From NCBI RefSeq assembly GCF_018390515.1, contig NZ_JAHBBK010000001.1, forward strand, positions 806,001 through 870,000: a stretch of 64,000 nt of DNA, in the 5' to 3' direction. Source of the stretch: Mucilaginibacter sp. Bleaf8. GTDB taxonomy: Bacteria; Bacteroidota; Bacteroidia; Sphingobacteriales; Sphingobacteriaceae. Of this stretch, positions 1 to 8,512 are shown one piece after another. The notes under the pieces are model-generated. The model was not told the DNA's origin. It made no database searches and was given only the letters and a program-made list of their open reading frames with translations. The translations under genes were made by a program, and so were the position numbers. The stretch's first letter is position 1. Every line of letters begins with the position of its first letter.

Positions 1-646
1 CGTTGGAGACTTCGGCATTGGCCAGTGATGAATCCACACCAGGGTTTAATCCATTGGTTACACGAGCTACCACCACGCGGCGTATTTCGAGCGTACGGTT
101 CAGGTTATCATTTTGTACCTTAACCAGGCGCTGGGCGGCCAGCAAATTTAAGTAAGCGGCAGCTATCCTTATTTCATGCTGAAATTGCTGCTGACCAAGA
201 TCGGCTTTATCCCGGTTTACCACATTCTGCTGCACCTTGATTTTTTCGAGCGCACGCCCAAAGGTGAAAAAGTCCCAATTTACGTTGGTAAGATACAATG
301 CACCAAAAGCTGCATTCCAATTTTGGTTTGGCTGTGCCGGCCCTGACGATGATACTGCCAAACCACGATAGCCGTACAACGGGCCGTTTTGCCCATTGAT
401 GGTACCATAATCCTGCTGGGCACTAAAATTCCAGTCGGGCAGGTATTCGGTTTTGGTTTCTTTTAAGTAAGACTGTGAAGCTTTGAGCTGATTTTGCCGC
501 GCCTGTATAGCCGGGTAATTATCTAAGCCTAATTGTATGGCCTCTTTCATTCCCAATTGCTGATTTTGGGTTTGGCTGTGTGCAGGAACAGTTAGTGCAG
601 ATATACCGAGGGCAAAAACCGCAGAAATTGAAATTCTGTTAAACAT
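1..646 (-). CDS. TolC-family outer membrane efflux protein (partial, 3' end beyond window)
   Basis: My translation of the minus strand from ATG at 646 gives 215 residues before the edge. A signal peptide (hydrophobic to about residue 22, AHSQ cleavage-like) is followed by the TolC-type start GMKEAIQLGLDNYPAIQARQNQL and long amphipathic helices with AAYLNLLAAQRLVKVQNDNL, typical of the coiled-coil barrel of outer membrane efflux proteins. Full family members have about 420-480 residues, so roughly half is missing. It would form the outer membrane channel of an RND or ABC efflux system whose other parts should lie to the left. It is divergent from the LysR gene, which may control it. Confidence 0.85.
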   Translation of the reverse strand, partial: MFNRISISAVFALGISALTVPAHSQTQNQQLGMKEAIQLGLDNYPAIQARQNQLKASQSYLKETKTEYLPDWNFSAQQDYGTINGQNGPLYGYRGLAVSSSGPAQPNQNWNAAFGALYLTNVNWDFFTFGRALEKIKVQQNVVNRDKADLGQQQFQHEIRIAAAYLNLLAAQRLVKVQNDNLNRTLEIRRVVVARVTNGLNPGVDSSLANAEVSN

Positions 647-668
647 TGGGTTGATTTTTTACCGATAG

Positions 669-676
669 CAAAAGTA
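669..676 (-). promoter_or_regulatory. -7 box of the TolC-family gene
   Basis: On the minus strand the octamer reads TACTTTTG, a full match to the Bacteroidota -7 consensus TAnnTTTG, 23 bp before the start codon at 646. It lies back to back with the LysR promoter, giving a compact divergent control region of about 90 bp. Confidence 0.5.
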
Positions 677-705
677 AAGGTAAGGCCTATATGAATTAAA
701 TGAAT

Positions 706-713
706 TAAATTTG
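706..713 (+). promoter_or_regulatory. -7 box of the LysR regulator gene
   Basis: TAAATTTG matches TAnnTTTG exactly. Two head-to-tail copies of ATGAATTAA (691-699 and 700-708) abut it and could be part of a regulator site. Because the box includes the in-frame GTG at 713, transcription should start near 720, which favours the ATG at 737 as the LysR start. Confidence 0.5.
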
Positions 714-736
714 TGCTACTTATTAGTATTTGTAAT

Positions 737-1663
737 ATGAATGTTGCACTGCATCATTTTAGGCTGGTTGATACCATATTTAAAGAAGGCACTTTAACCA
801 AGGCTGCGGCTTCTTTGCATCTTACGCAATCGGCATTAAGCCATCAGTTAAAAGAGCTGGAAAGCGCATTGGAAGTGGAGGTTTTTCACCGCCAGGGCAA
901 ACGGCTGCACTTGTCCGAAGAGGGCTTTCGTTTTTTAAAGAGCGCGGAACGTATCTTAAACGAAATCAAATCGTTAGAAGAAGATATACACAATTTTAAG
1001 AATGGAAAAACGGGCAAGCTAAACATCAGTATGCAGTGCTATACGGCCTATCATTGGCTGCCCGGCATCATCAAGCACTTCAAGACCCAGTGGCCTGATG
1101 TGAATATTGAAATCGTGTCGGATGCTACCCGCCGGCCGCTCGAATACCTGTTGCGTGGCGATCTGGATATAGCCATTGTGCGCACACAGATGGTAAACAA
1201 CAAGATCATTTACGAACCTATTTTTGACGACCGAATTACAATCGTAGTACCCGATGACCACCCCTTTGCCCGGAAAAGTAACATACAAGTTACAGACTTC
1301 GAAAACCAGGAGCTGATTTTGCCCTTGTATGACCCCTCTTATCAGGACACGCCGGTGTTTGAAAGCCTGTTGCAGGTGCACCAAGTGAAACTGAAAAATA
1401 TGCACCGTATACACTATACTGATGCTGTAATTGAAATGGTGAAAGCCGGACTGGGCGTTACCGTAATGGCCGACTGGATTGTGAAACCTTATTTAAACGG
1501 TAGCAACCTGGTAGCCTTGCCCCTCCCCGAGGCCATCAGCCAGCGCACCTGGTATGCGGCTACCTGCCGGCAAACGCCTGCCATTCAAAACTTTTTGCAT
1601 TGCCTCAAGTTGCATTTTGCAGGTAAGCTGGAGCAGCAGGACAGTGCGGTGTTGGCAGTATGA
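737..1663 (+). CDS. LysR-family transcriptional regulator
   Basis: 308 residues from ATG 737; an upstream in-frame GTG at 713 lies inside the -7 box and is rejected. The N-terminus is a classic LysR winged helix-turn-helix (residues about 4-62: FKEGTLTKAAASLHLTQSAL, then SHQLKELESALEVEVFHRQGK), followed by a linker helix and a periplasmic-binding-like effector domain (about 85-295). The long effector domain and N-terminus resemble the MetR/CysB-like branch, but the inducer cannot be named. It is divergent from the TolC-type gene, a common LysR arrangement, so control of that efflux system is the simplest inference. No partner gene follows on its own strand. Confidence 0.9.
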   Translation: MNVALHHFRLVDTIFKEGTLTKAAASLHLTQSALSHQLKELESALEVEVFHRQGKRLHLSEEGFRFLKSAERILNEIKSLEEDIHNFKNGKTGKLNISMQCYTAYHWLPGIIKHFKTQWPDVNIEIVSDATRRPLEYLLRGDLDIAIVRTQMVNNKIIYEPIFDDRITIVVPDDHPFARKSNIQVTDFENQELILPLYDPSYQDTPVFESLLQVHQVKLKNMHRIHYTDAVIEMVKAGLGVTVMADWIVKPYLNGSNLVALPLPEAISQRTWYAATCRQTPAIQNFLHCLKLHFAGKLEQQDSAVLAV

Positions 1664-1709
1664 AAATAAAGAAGCTAATCCAATAATGTAAATCGATTTT
1701 TATCAATCG

Positions 1710-2780
1710 CTATTTTGCAGATACAAGGTATTTGCGCCGCAGCCACAATGCTACATTCACCAAGGCGATTAGTGCAGGCACTTCTACCAGTGGACCTACC
1801 ACACCTGCAAATGCCTCCCCCGAATTTATACCGAACACGCCGATAGCGACAGCTATGGCCAGTTCAAAATTATTGCCGACAGCCGTAAAAGCAATGGCTG
1901 TATTGCTGCCATAATCAGCACCCAAGTACTTACCGATAAGAAAGCTGGCTATAAACATTAGGGCAAAGTAAATGCCCAAAGGTATAGCAATACGCACTAC
2001 ATCAAAAGGAATTTGCACAATAAGGTTACCTTTTAAGCTAAACATCAAAACAATTGTAAATAGCAAAGCCAGTAAAGTAATGGGCGATATTAAGGGTATA
2101 AATCTATCTTGAAACCATTCTTTGCCTTTTAACTTCAACAAACCATATCTGCTAACAATGGCAGCAAAAAACGGTACGCCCAAGTATAAGCCTACAGATT
2201 GCGCAATTTGGCCGATACCGATGTTAACCACCATTCCTTTGAGACCCAGCCATGCGGGCAATACGGTAATGAAAAACCAAGCATACAAACTATACAGTAA
2301 TATTTGGAATATACTGTTTAATGCCACTAAACCGGCGGCATACTCCCGGTTCCCCTCGGCCAGCTCGTTCCATACAATTACCATTGCAATGCAGCGGGCA
2401 ATCCCGATTAAAATAAGACCCACCATGTAAGCCGGATAATTATGCAAAAACATAACTGCCAAGCCAAACATCAGCACCGGACCGATTATCCAATTGAGCA
2501 ACAAAGATGCAGTTAAAATTATCGTATTTTTGAACACCTCGCCTAATGCCTCATAACGCACCTTAATTAGCGGCGGATACATCATAAGTATTAATCCGAT
2601 AGCTAAAGGTATGTTCGTAGTACCGCTCGAGTAAGAATTGATGAGCGCAGGTATGGCAGGTAATGTGTTGCCAATAAATACGCCTATAGCCATGGCGGCA
2701 AATATCCAAAAGGTAAGGTACCTGTCAAGAAAGCTTAGCCGCCTGCGGTTAGCGGCCGGAGCACAGTTGGTAATACTCAT
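1710..2780 (-). CDS. acr3: ACR3-family arsenite efflux transporter
   Basis: 356 residues with about ten hydrophobic segments; family length is usual (340-370). It exports arsenite across the inner membrane using the proton gradient. Visible signature: the TM4 segment with [16 protein letters not shown], whose Cys130 matches the cysteine essential in characterised ACR3 proteins, and a late segment with [12 protein letters not shown] whose Glu is also conserved. Its ATG overlaps the stop of arsC by 4 bp (ATGA), so the two are translationally coupled. It is the last gene of the arsR-DUF6428-arsC-acr3 operon. Confidence 0.95.
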   Translation of the reverse strand: MSITNCAPAANRRRLSFLDRYLTFWIFAAMAIGVFIGNTLPAIPALINSYSSGTTNIPLAIGLILMMYPPLIKVRYEALGEVFKNTIILTASLLLNWIIGPVLMFGLAVMFLHNYPAYMVGLILIGIARCIAMVIVWNELAEGNREYAAGLVALNSIFQILLYSLYAWFFITVLPAWLGLKGMVVNIGIGQIAQSVGLYLGVPFFAAIVSRYGLLKLKGKEWFQDRFIPLISPITLLALLFTIVLMFSLKGNLIVQIPFDVVRIAIPLGIYFALMFIASFLIGKYLGADYGSNTAIAFTAVGNNFELAIAVAIGVFGINSGEAFAGVVGPLVEVPALIALVNVALWLRRKYLVSAK

Positions 2781-3199
2781 GCTTCCTGAACATGCTTTTC
2801 AATGAACTCCCGGCAATAGGTTTTAATCATTTCCCTTACCCGGCTAAATTCCAGCATTATCTCATCATCACTACCAGTAGCCTTCGCTGGATCCGGGAAG
2901 TTGTGATGAAAACGCTGGGCCTTTGTAGGGAAGTATGGGCAACGCTCCTGAGCGTTATCACAAACGGTTATCACATAATCGAAAGGTACATTCACGTACT
3001 CGTTTACATGATTGGATGTATTGGCCGATATATCAATTTCATCCAAAGCCATAACTTTAATGGCTTTAGGATTCACCCCATGCGTTTCAACTCCGGCGCT
3101 GTAAACCTTAGCTCTTCCCTGTACGAAGTGCTTTAAATACCCCTCGGCAATCTGGCTGCGACAACTATTGCCGGTGCATAACACTAAAATATTTTTCAT
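2777..3199 (-). CDS. arsC: Arsenate reductase, thioredoxin-coupled (low-molecular-weight phosphatase fold)
   Basis: 140 residues. The P-loop CTGNSCR lies at residues 8-14, followed by S15, and a second redox pair, C80 and C87 ([10 protein letters not shown]), matches the C82/C89 pair of the pI258-type enzyme. With C8 this gives the three-cysteine relay that reduces arsenate to arsenite and is reset by thioredoxin. An Asp in NFPDPAK fits the general acid. It is cytoplasmic; the product arsenite is passed to the overlapping acr3 gene product. An ordinary protein tyrosine phosphatase is less likely because of the extra cysteines and the operon. Confidence 0.95.
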   Translation of the reverse strand: MKNILVLCTGNSCRSQIAEGYLKHFVQGRAKVYSAGVETHGVNPKAIKVMALDEIDISANTSNHVNEYVNVPFDYVITVCDNAQERCPYFPTKAQRFHHNFPDPAKATGSDDEIMLEFSRVREMIKTYCREFIEKHVQEA

Positions 3200-3220
3200 G
3201 AAAAATTATATTCAAACCAA

Positions 3221-3784
3221 CTAACAACAACCCGAACCAGGCATACATGCCGACGGATTAACAGCAAGATTAACTAATTGAATTTTAGGCTTTACTTCTA
3301 CTGCGGGAGTGCAGCACTCCTCACCCTGCTCATTGGTACCGCAGCTACCACCGCGTTCAATGGCTTTGCATTGAACCGCGTCGGGGCGCAGGTCAACAAT
3401 CAAGTTTTCACCATATACAATAATGTCTTTAGGCAACATATGCCGTGTCTCAAACCCCGCGTTGCCAAACTCAATCTTTACGATGCCGTTTGGATTTAGT
3501 GGCAATGACTTTTCAACCAGTTCGATAATAGACAATGCTTTGCTTACTTTCATGGCAGCCTCCTTTTCTTCATTCTGCGGCTCCCATAGCTGTACAATAA
3601 TTTCGGTCCATGCGTTCATCACGCCGCCACAATCAACCGAGGAAATTGGCGCCTGCTTAATTTCGGTAATGTGATAAGCAGCATTTACCCATATATTTTC
3701 CGCATACTGAAATTGTAAGGTGAGTTCCGGCTCCAAAAGCAGGTGCTGCTTAAATGTTTCCCAATTCATAGCTGATATATTCAT
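3221..3784 (-). CDS. DUF6428 family protein with cysteine-rich tail, arsenic operon
   Basis: 187 residues, no signal peptide. Residues 1-135 look like DUF6428 (HITEIKQAPISSVDCGGVMN and the following VQLW), a family I know from ars operons of Bacteroidota but of unknown function. The C-terminal 50 residues hold seven cysteines (C139, C148, C157, C158, C180, C186, C187), including two CC pairs, the last ending the protein. That pattern would suit binding of thiophilic As(III), as a chaperone, buffer or sensor; this is inference. It sits between arsR and arsC with short gaps and its own operator copy upstream. An internal ATG at 3769 is an alternative start. Confidence 0.8.
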   Translation of the reverse strand: MNISAMNWETFKQHLLLEPELTLQFQYAENIWVNAAYHITEIKQAPISSVDCGGVMNAWTEIIVQLWEPQNEEKEAAMKVSKALSIIELVEKSLPLNPNGIVKIEFGNAGFETRHMLPKDIIVYGENLIVDLRPDAVQCKAIERGGSCGTNEQGEECCTPAVEVKPKIQLVNLAVNPSACMPGSGCC

Positions 3785-3788
3785 ATCT

Positions 3789-3804
3789 ATTGTAATATTA
3801 CGAT
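3789..3804. promoter_or_regulatory. Second ArsR-type operator, upstream of DUF6428-arsC-acr3
   Basis: The imperfect palindrome ATTGTAATATTACGAT is centred in the 38-bp gap between arsR and the DUF6428 gene. The 18 bases at 3794-3811 are identical to 4161-4178 upstream of arsR, which points to a shared binding site. It may give the distal genes their own regulated promoter. Confidence 0.6.
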
Positions 3805-3822
3805 TAATTATTCCAAAAAATT

Positions 3823-4152
3823 TTAGCAGCAGTTGCTACCGCCTTTATAAGATTTAAAGAACTGGCTTAACTCGCTCTGCAAGGCGGCCCATGCTTTAGG
3901 TTCAATGCAGTAACAAACACTGGTACCTTCTATAGTACCTTGAATTATGCCTGCGTTTTTCAGCTCTTTCAAATGCTGAGAAATAGTTGCCTGCGCTAAG
4001 CCCAACTCTTCCACCAAATCGCCGCAAATGCAGGCGTTTGCTTGTATTAAATGTTGCAAAATGGCAATCCGCGCCGGATGCGCCAACGCCTTCAGCATGT
4101 TGGCCAGCCGGTTTTGCTGTTTTGAAAAAATCTCACTTTTTGTGGTTCCCAT
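3823..4152 (-). CDS. arsR: ArsR/SmtB-family arsenite-responsive repressor
   Basis: 109 residues. A winged helix-turn-helix occupies residues about 15-90 (MLKALAHPARIAILQHL, then LGLAQATISQHLKELKNAG). C41 and C43 (ACICGDL) sit in the helix before the recognition helix, where ArsR carries its ELCVCDL metal site. Further cysteines C80, C82 and the terminal C108-C109 may complete the As(III) site. It should bind the palindromes at 4156-4171 and 3789-3804 and release them with arsenite. First gene of the ars operon. Confidence 0.95.
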   Translation of the reverse strand: MGTTKSEIFSKQQNRLANMLKALAHPARIAILQHLIQANACICGDLVEELGLAQATISQHLKELKNAGIIQGTIEGTSVCYCIEPKAWAALQSELSQFFKSYKGGSNCC

Positions 4153-4155
4153 TAC

Positions 4156-4171
4156 ATCGCAATATTACGAT
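4156..4171. promoter_or_regulatory. ArsR-type operator at the arsR start
   Basis: ATCGCAATATTACGAT is a near-perfect palindrome (one mismatched pair) located 4 bp before the arsR ATG. On the minus strand it includes TAATATTG, one base from the -7 consensus, so a bound repressor would cover the promoter. Confidence 0.65.
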
Positions 4172-4224
4172 TAATTATATTAACTGCAAATCATACCTAC
4201 AGTTTTCCTGGTTATCCACCATAA

Positions 4225-5532
4225 CTATGAATTCATGATTTGCTTCGCTACATTCTGCCCGCTGGTCAGGGCAGCTTCTACGGTGCCCATAGCTGTGCCG
4301 CTGTACATATACTCACCGGTAAAAAACAAGGTGTCCTCAACGGGTTGACTCAGTACTTTTAATGCATCGGGAGTATCTATAGTATCATAAGCATACGACC
4401 CGCGGGTGTAAGGTTCGGCTGTCCAATTGGCAACATGCCAGGCAACAAGCTGCTCCTTTAATCCGTCAACGCTGCGGTTAAAAATATTGCTTAATGATTG
4501 TAACGCGTTGGTCAATACCTCTTCCGGCGATAATGCTTTCCATTCCTCCGCGGGTGTGCCGCCCAGCCAACCAGTCAGTAATGGCACATGCGCAGGAGCT
4601 TGTGTCCACCAGGTGGGTATCTGTTCATCAGAAAACAAAAACAGCATATCCTTCAAGCTCTCACCTGCCAGTTGCTCCGTAATCTCATCTTCCCAAAAAG
4701 CATTATCAAACTGCAGCAAAACTTTAATGATAGCTCCGAAGCCCATTTTTTGTATTGCTTCGGCCTGCGCAACAATTGGCGGGTAAAATGTTACGGCGCC
4801 CTGTTGGTTTGCCGGTGCCTGCAGTACCCCTAAAGGCAAGGCTATAATTACTTTATCAGCTTCGTAACTGTTTTGTTCCGCAGTAATAACTTTTGCATTG
4901 CCTTGCTGCCAATGCAGTTCTGTTACCGGCTCGTTCAGGTAAATCTGCCCGTTATTTGCTTTAACTTCATTGGCTAAATACTGTATCAGCGCACAATAAC
5001 CACCTTCAATACGGTATTGATGTTCGTCGTCCTCGTGTAGCCATTCGTTGCGCAGGGCCAGCATGCTTACTCTGGCCGGGTCGCTGGTATCGTAGCCGGC
5101 GGCGTAGCGGCGTACAGAGGTTTTTAGTTCCTCGAATTTGATATCGGTAAAATGAGTTTCCAGAAAAGCATCCAGCGTAGTATCTTCTTTCAAAGCGTTC
5201 AGCTTTTTCATGAGCAGGTCCCACCCCTCAATCATACCGGCATTTTTGGTAAAAGTACCATTACGGTACTGCCACATTTCGCCATCTATGGGGCTGTAAC
5301 CGATGCCTGCCTGCTGTAATAATTCAAGCGTAACGGGCAGCTGCCCATGCACAAATTCGGCTCCCACTTCAGCCTGCTTAAAAAACAAGGAATTACCAAG
5401 GGTATGTATCCTGCCACCGGTACGGTTGCATGCTTCCAGTACGGTTACCTGTTTACCGGCTTTGGCCAAAGTATAGGCCGCCATCAGTCCTGCCGCACCT
5501 GCGCCAATAATGAGTACGTCTGCTTTTTCCAT
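4225..5532 (-). CDS. Flavin monoamine oxidase family FAD-dependent oxidoreductase
   Basis: 435 residues without signal peptide. The N-terminal Rossmann dinucleotide-binding motif GAGAAG (residues 10-15) ends with E33 binding the FAD ribose, followed by the GG motif NRTGGRIHTL. The C-terminus has the amine-oxidase FAD clasp FFTGEYMYSGTAMGTVEAAL. The family oxidises primary or secondary amines (polyamines, aromatic amines) to aldehydes with release of H2O2; the substrate cannot be told. It has a 73-bp gap to arsR, and its start is 135 bp from the divergent HAD gene, so it is probably monocistronic. No relation to arsenic is apparent. Confidence 0.85.
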   Translation of the reverse strand: MEKADVLIIGAGAAGLMAAYTLAKAGKQVTVLEACNRTGGRIHTLGNSLFFKQAEVGAEFVHGQLPVTLELLQQAGIGYSPIDGEMWQYRNGTFTKNAGMIEGWDLLMKKLNALKEDTTLDAFLETHFTDIKFEELKTSVRRYAAGYDTSDPARVSMLALRNEWLHEDDEHQYRIEGGYCALIQYLANEVKANNGQIYLNEPVTELHWQQGNAKVITAEQNSYEADKVIIALPLGVLQAPANQQGAVTFYPPIVAQAEAIQKMGFGAIIKVLLQFDNAFWEDEITEQLAGESLKDMLFLFSDEQIPTWWTQAPAHVPLLTGWLGGTPAEEWKALSPEEVLTNALQSLSNIFNRSVDGLKEQLVAWHVANWTAEPYTRGSYAYDTIDTPDALKVLSQPVEDTLFFTGEYMYSGTAMGTVEAALTSGQNVAKQIMNS

Positions 5533-5667
5533 AGATGTGTAGATGCGTGCAATTTATAAATAATTTTATTAGGATGAAGGTCCGGCAACTGTAACCATAC
5601 TATAATTATTATTTGCCTCAAATCTTTCATTTTCCTTATCATTGTTACTTAGAATACCTGAACTGCC

Positions 5668-6363
5668 ATGAATGTAAAAGTAATAGCCTTTGATGCAGAT
5701 GATACCCTGTGGGTGAATGAACCTTACTTCAGAGACACAGAAGAGAAGTTTTGCAGCATGTTTGGTGAGTACCTTTCGCAGCATAATATTGAGCGCGAGC
5801 TACTGCAAACCGAAATCAAAAACCTGTCATTATACGGTTACGGTATCAAAGGTTTTACGCTTTCGATGATTGAGGCGGCAATTAACATCACCAGCGGCCG
5901 GTTAAGTACCGAAGCAACCGAACGCATACTGGCCTTAGGTAAAGAAATGCTAAACCGCCCGGTTGAACTATTGGAGGATGTTGAGCAGGTGTTACAAGCC
6001 CTGCAACCACACTACCGCCTGGTGGTTGCCACCAAAGGCGATTTGCTGGATCAGGAACGTAAGCTTAAAAAGTCGGGACTGGCGCATTACTTTCATCATA
6101 TAGAAATCATGTCCGAAAAAGATGAGGCCAGCTATCAGAAACTGATACGCCACCTGGACATACAGCCGCAGGAGCTGGTGATGATCGGCAACTCCCTCAA
6201 ATCGGATATTTTACCTGTGCTTCAAATTGGCGGGCACGCCATACATGTACCCTATCACACCACCTGGATCCATGAAATGATTGACAGTCAGGTTGAGCAT
6301 GAGAACTTCAAGAGTGTAGATCGCATACAGGAGGTATTGCCTTACTTGTTATCAAATAATTAA
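5668..6363 (+). CDS. HAD-superfamily hydrolase
   Basis: 231 residues. Motif I is FDADDT with nucleophile D9 and acid/base D11; motif II is VVATKGD; the motif III lysine lies in SEKDEAS; motif IV is MIGNSLKSDILP. A helical cap domain lies between motifs I and II (about residues 18-105), as in C1-type phosphatases. It is a cytoplasmic phosphatase, likely of a small phosphorylated metabolite; phosphoglycolate or a nucleotide monophosphate are possible but unproven. It is a single gene, 10 bp from the convergent TraB-family gene with no obvious terminator between them. Confidence 0.88.
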   Translation: MNVKVIAFDADDTLWVNEPYFRDTEEKFCSMFGEYLSQHNIERELLQTEIKNLSLYGYGIKGFTLSMIEAAINITSGRLSTEATERILALGKEMLNRPVELLEDVEQVLQALQPHYRLVVATKGDLLDQERKLKKSGLAHYFHHIEIMSEKDEASYQKLIRHLDIQPQELVMIGNSLKSDILPVLQIGGHAIHVPYHTTWIHEMIDSQVEHENFKSVDRIQEVLPYLLSNN

Positions 6364-6373
6364 TACCAACCTA

Positions 6374-7270
6374 TTAGTTCCCGACCACTTTAACAAAGCT
6401 AAACGGCACCGCTTTTAAAGTATATCCTCTTTTGCGCAGCAGGGCTATCAACCCGTCTTTGCCCCCTAAGTGGCCGCTGCCTACTGCTATCATGATGCTT
6501 TGCTTACCCAGCAGGTTAACCATACGGTTGGCCATTACCAGGTTGCGTTTAACAATCAGTGTCTCGTTAAAGTCGGCATCGATAGGCAGGTTTTCGTTCA
6601 TTGCGGTCATCATGTGTTCGATATCCTGCTTCACGTAAATTTCTGTAATCTTACGTATGGCTATATCGGGCGATACATAACTCTGCAGCATATCTTTCAG
6701 CATTCTGACCTGAGTAGCCATAGGGATCGCATCTATAGCATGCAACTGCTTCGCTACCGTTTCCAGTCCGCCAACAGAATCGTTGAGTTGCTGAGCTCGT
6801 TTGTACATTTCCATATCTATAGCCACCGCTTTACCGTTATTCATTAAAAATGCCGAAAGGAAAATCGGTTTCACCCGGTAAGCATTATTACCCAACATCT
6901 GCATCATAGGCGATGTTTTTATTACTTCTTGCAACTTGTGCAACGATGCGGTATCCAGTACTTTATCCAGGCGCTGTGTGCTGTCGGTAATCATTATACT
7001 GCTCATCATTTCCATCGGGTTTACTTTGCCAAAATCAAGCTCAAAGTATACCTGTTTGGTCTCGCTGAGCTTGGCTAAAACGGATTGCGGCACGCGGTAA
7101 AGCGTAGTATCGAACAGGTGTATGGTACCATACAGGTAAGTAGGTTGCTTAATGCCCCTGCCTGTAACTTGCCATAGTAATCCCTTTTGCTGAGCACTTA
7201 CAGAAGCAAAATTAAATACGGTAATAACCAGAGAAATAAATATTATTATGACGGGCCGGAAATGATTCAT
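6374..7270 (-). CDS. TraB/GumN family protein, secreted
   Basis: 298 residues beginning with a hydrophobic signal segment (about residues 8-26, ending SVSAQQ). Two family hallmarks are visible: LYGTIHLFD near residue 47 and AVGSGHLGGKDGLIALLRKR near the C-terminus, the paired GxxH motifs of the TraB/Tiki-like metalloprotease superfamily. Such proteins are proposed to be periplasmic or membrane-anchored metal-dependent peptidases; no substrate is known for the bacterial forms. Monocistronic by its surroundings. Confidence 0.85.
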   Translation of the reverse strand: MNHFRPVIIIFISLVITVFNFASVSAQQKGLLWQVTGRGIKQPTYLYGTIHLFDTTLYRVPQSVLAKLSETKQVYFELDFGKVNPMEMMSSIMITDSTQRLDKVLDTASLHKLQEVIKTSPMMQMLGNNAYRVKPIFLSAFLMNNGKAVAIDMEMYKRAQQLNDSVGGLETVAKQLHAIDAIPMATQVRMLKDMLQSYVSPDIAIRKITEIYVKQDIEHMMTAMNENLPIDADFNETLIVKRNLVMANRMVNLLGKQSIMIAVGSGHLGGKDGLIALLRKRGYTLKAVPFSFVKVVGN

Positions 7271-7407
7271 ATACTGATTTTACGAATGAATGCTGATAGT
7301 TATCACCATAAACATCCAGATAATTTATTGGTTAAACAAATGTAAAAGCTGTATCGGGTGTAAATATTTAGTGTGATTAACGCCCGGTTTTACTATTTTT
7401 GATATCC

Positions 7408-7680
7408 ATGCTACCCATTACCAACCATTCGCTCGAAAAATTAGAAAACCTGCTGAAATGCTCGGGGTACAAGGTGCGTTACGAAAAAGGCAACTTTAAA
7501 ACCGGTGCCTGCCTGCTGCAAAACAGCCGCATGATTGTGGTAAACAAGTTCTCGAACCTGGAAAGCAAGATACAGGCAGTATTAGAGCTGATCAGGCAAT
7601 TGGAGTTTGATTATAAACAACTGGACGATAAACAGCTGTCACTTTTACAACAAATTAAACAAACCGAACTGCAGCTGTGA
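7408..7680 (+). CDS. Small conserved protein coupled to an MBL-fold hydrolase
   Basis: 90 residues from ATG 7408; an upstream in-frame TTG at 7399 is less likely. No recognised domain. It begins MLPITNHSLEKLENLLK and has a basic central strand region (YKVRYEKGNFKTGACLLQNS) and a helical C-terminus rich in Leu, Gln and Lys. Its stop overlaps the GTG start of the next gene by 4 bp (GTGA), so the two are translationally coupled and probably act together. From memory the pair recurs in Sphingobacteriaceae, but I cannot verify that here. Function unknown. Confidence 0.75.
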   Translation: MLPITNHSLEKLENLLKCSGYKVRYEKGNFKTGACLLQNSRMIVVNKFSNLESKIQAVLELIRQLEFDYKQLDDKQLSLLQQIKQTELQL

Positions 7681-8438
7681 TTATAACATTTTTAGGAACC
7701 GGAACATCACAGGGCGTACCTGTAATTGCCTGCGGCTGTGAGGTATGTACCTCCACAGATAAGCACGATAAGCGACTGCGCACTTCTATACTGATTGAGG
7801 CCGAAGGCAAAACCATTGTTATAGACAGTGGTCCTGATTTCAGGTATCAGATGCTGCGCGAGGGCGTTAAGCACCTGGATGCTGTGGTGTTTACCCATGA
7901 GCATAAAGACCATACCGCCGGGCTGGACGATATACGCGCCTTTAATTATTTTCAGCAAGAGGCTATGAATGTATATGCCGTGCCTCGTGTGCAGGAATCG
8001 TTAAAGCGGGAATTTGCCTATATTTTTGCCGAGTACAAATATCCGGGCATCCCCGAACTTAACCTGCATACTATTGGCCTTGAACCATTCAACATTGGCC
8101 CTGTAAAGCTTACCCCTATCGAGGTGCTGCACTACAAGCTGCCGGTGCTGGGTTTCCGTATAAAGGACTTCACATACGTTACTGATGCCAAAACCATTAG
8201 TCCGAAAGAAAAAGAAAAAATCAAGGGCACTAAAGTATTGGTAATAAATGCACTGCAAAAGGAAAGCCATATATCCCATTTCACCCTGGGTGAGGCCATA
8301 GCTTTTGCCCATGAAATTGACGCCGAAACTACTTACTTAACGCATATTAGTCACCGTTTGGGTAAGCACGCCGATGTGTGTAAGGAATTGCCGCCAAATA
8401 TTAAGCTGGCTTATGACGGCCTGAAGTTGGAGCTATAA
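7677..8438 (+). CDS. MBL-fold metallo-hydrolase (PhnP-like)
   Basis: 253 residues from a GTG start fixed by overlap with the preceding stop. The metallo-beta-lactamase motif HEHKDH (H74, H76, D78, H79) binds two metals; D50 in VIDSGPDF and later histidines (THISHRLG) complete the site. An N-terminal cysteine cluster C19, C21, C24 (ACGCEVC) resembles the structural zinc site of PhnP-type phosphodiesterases. Likely a cyclic phosphate or phosphodiester hydrolase in the cytoplasm; the exact substrate is unknown. Ends at a strong bidirectional terminator. Confidence 0.88.
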   Translation: MIITFLGTGTSQGVPVIACGCEVCTSTDKHDKRLRTSILIEAEGKTIVIDSGPDFRYQMLREGVKHLDAVVFTHEHKDHTAGLDDIRAFNYFQQEAMNVYAVPRVQESLKREFAYIFAEYKYPGIPELNLHTIGLEPFNIGPVKLTPIEVLHYKLPVLGFRIKDFTYVTDAKTISPKEKEKIKGTKVLVINALQKESHISHFTLGEAIAFAHEIDAETTYLTHISHRLGKHADVCKELPPNIKLAYDGLKLEL

Positions 8439-8448
8439 ATCATTTTTG

Positions 8449-8498
8449 ATAAACAAGAACGCCTCACTGAATATTCTCAATGAGGCGTTCTTGTTTAT
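8449..8498. terminator. Bidirectional terminator between MBL hydrolase and LolA genes
   Basis: A perfect 18-bp stem (8449-8466 with 8481-8498) with a 14-nt loop. Its outer A/T bases give U-runs in both directions, as suits two converging genes. Confidence 0.9.
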
Positions 8499-8512
8499 GT
8501 ATACGCTTTAGC

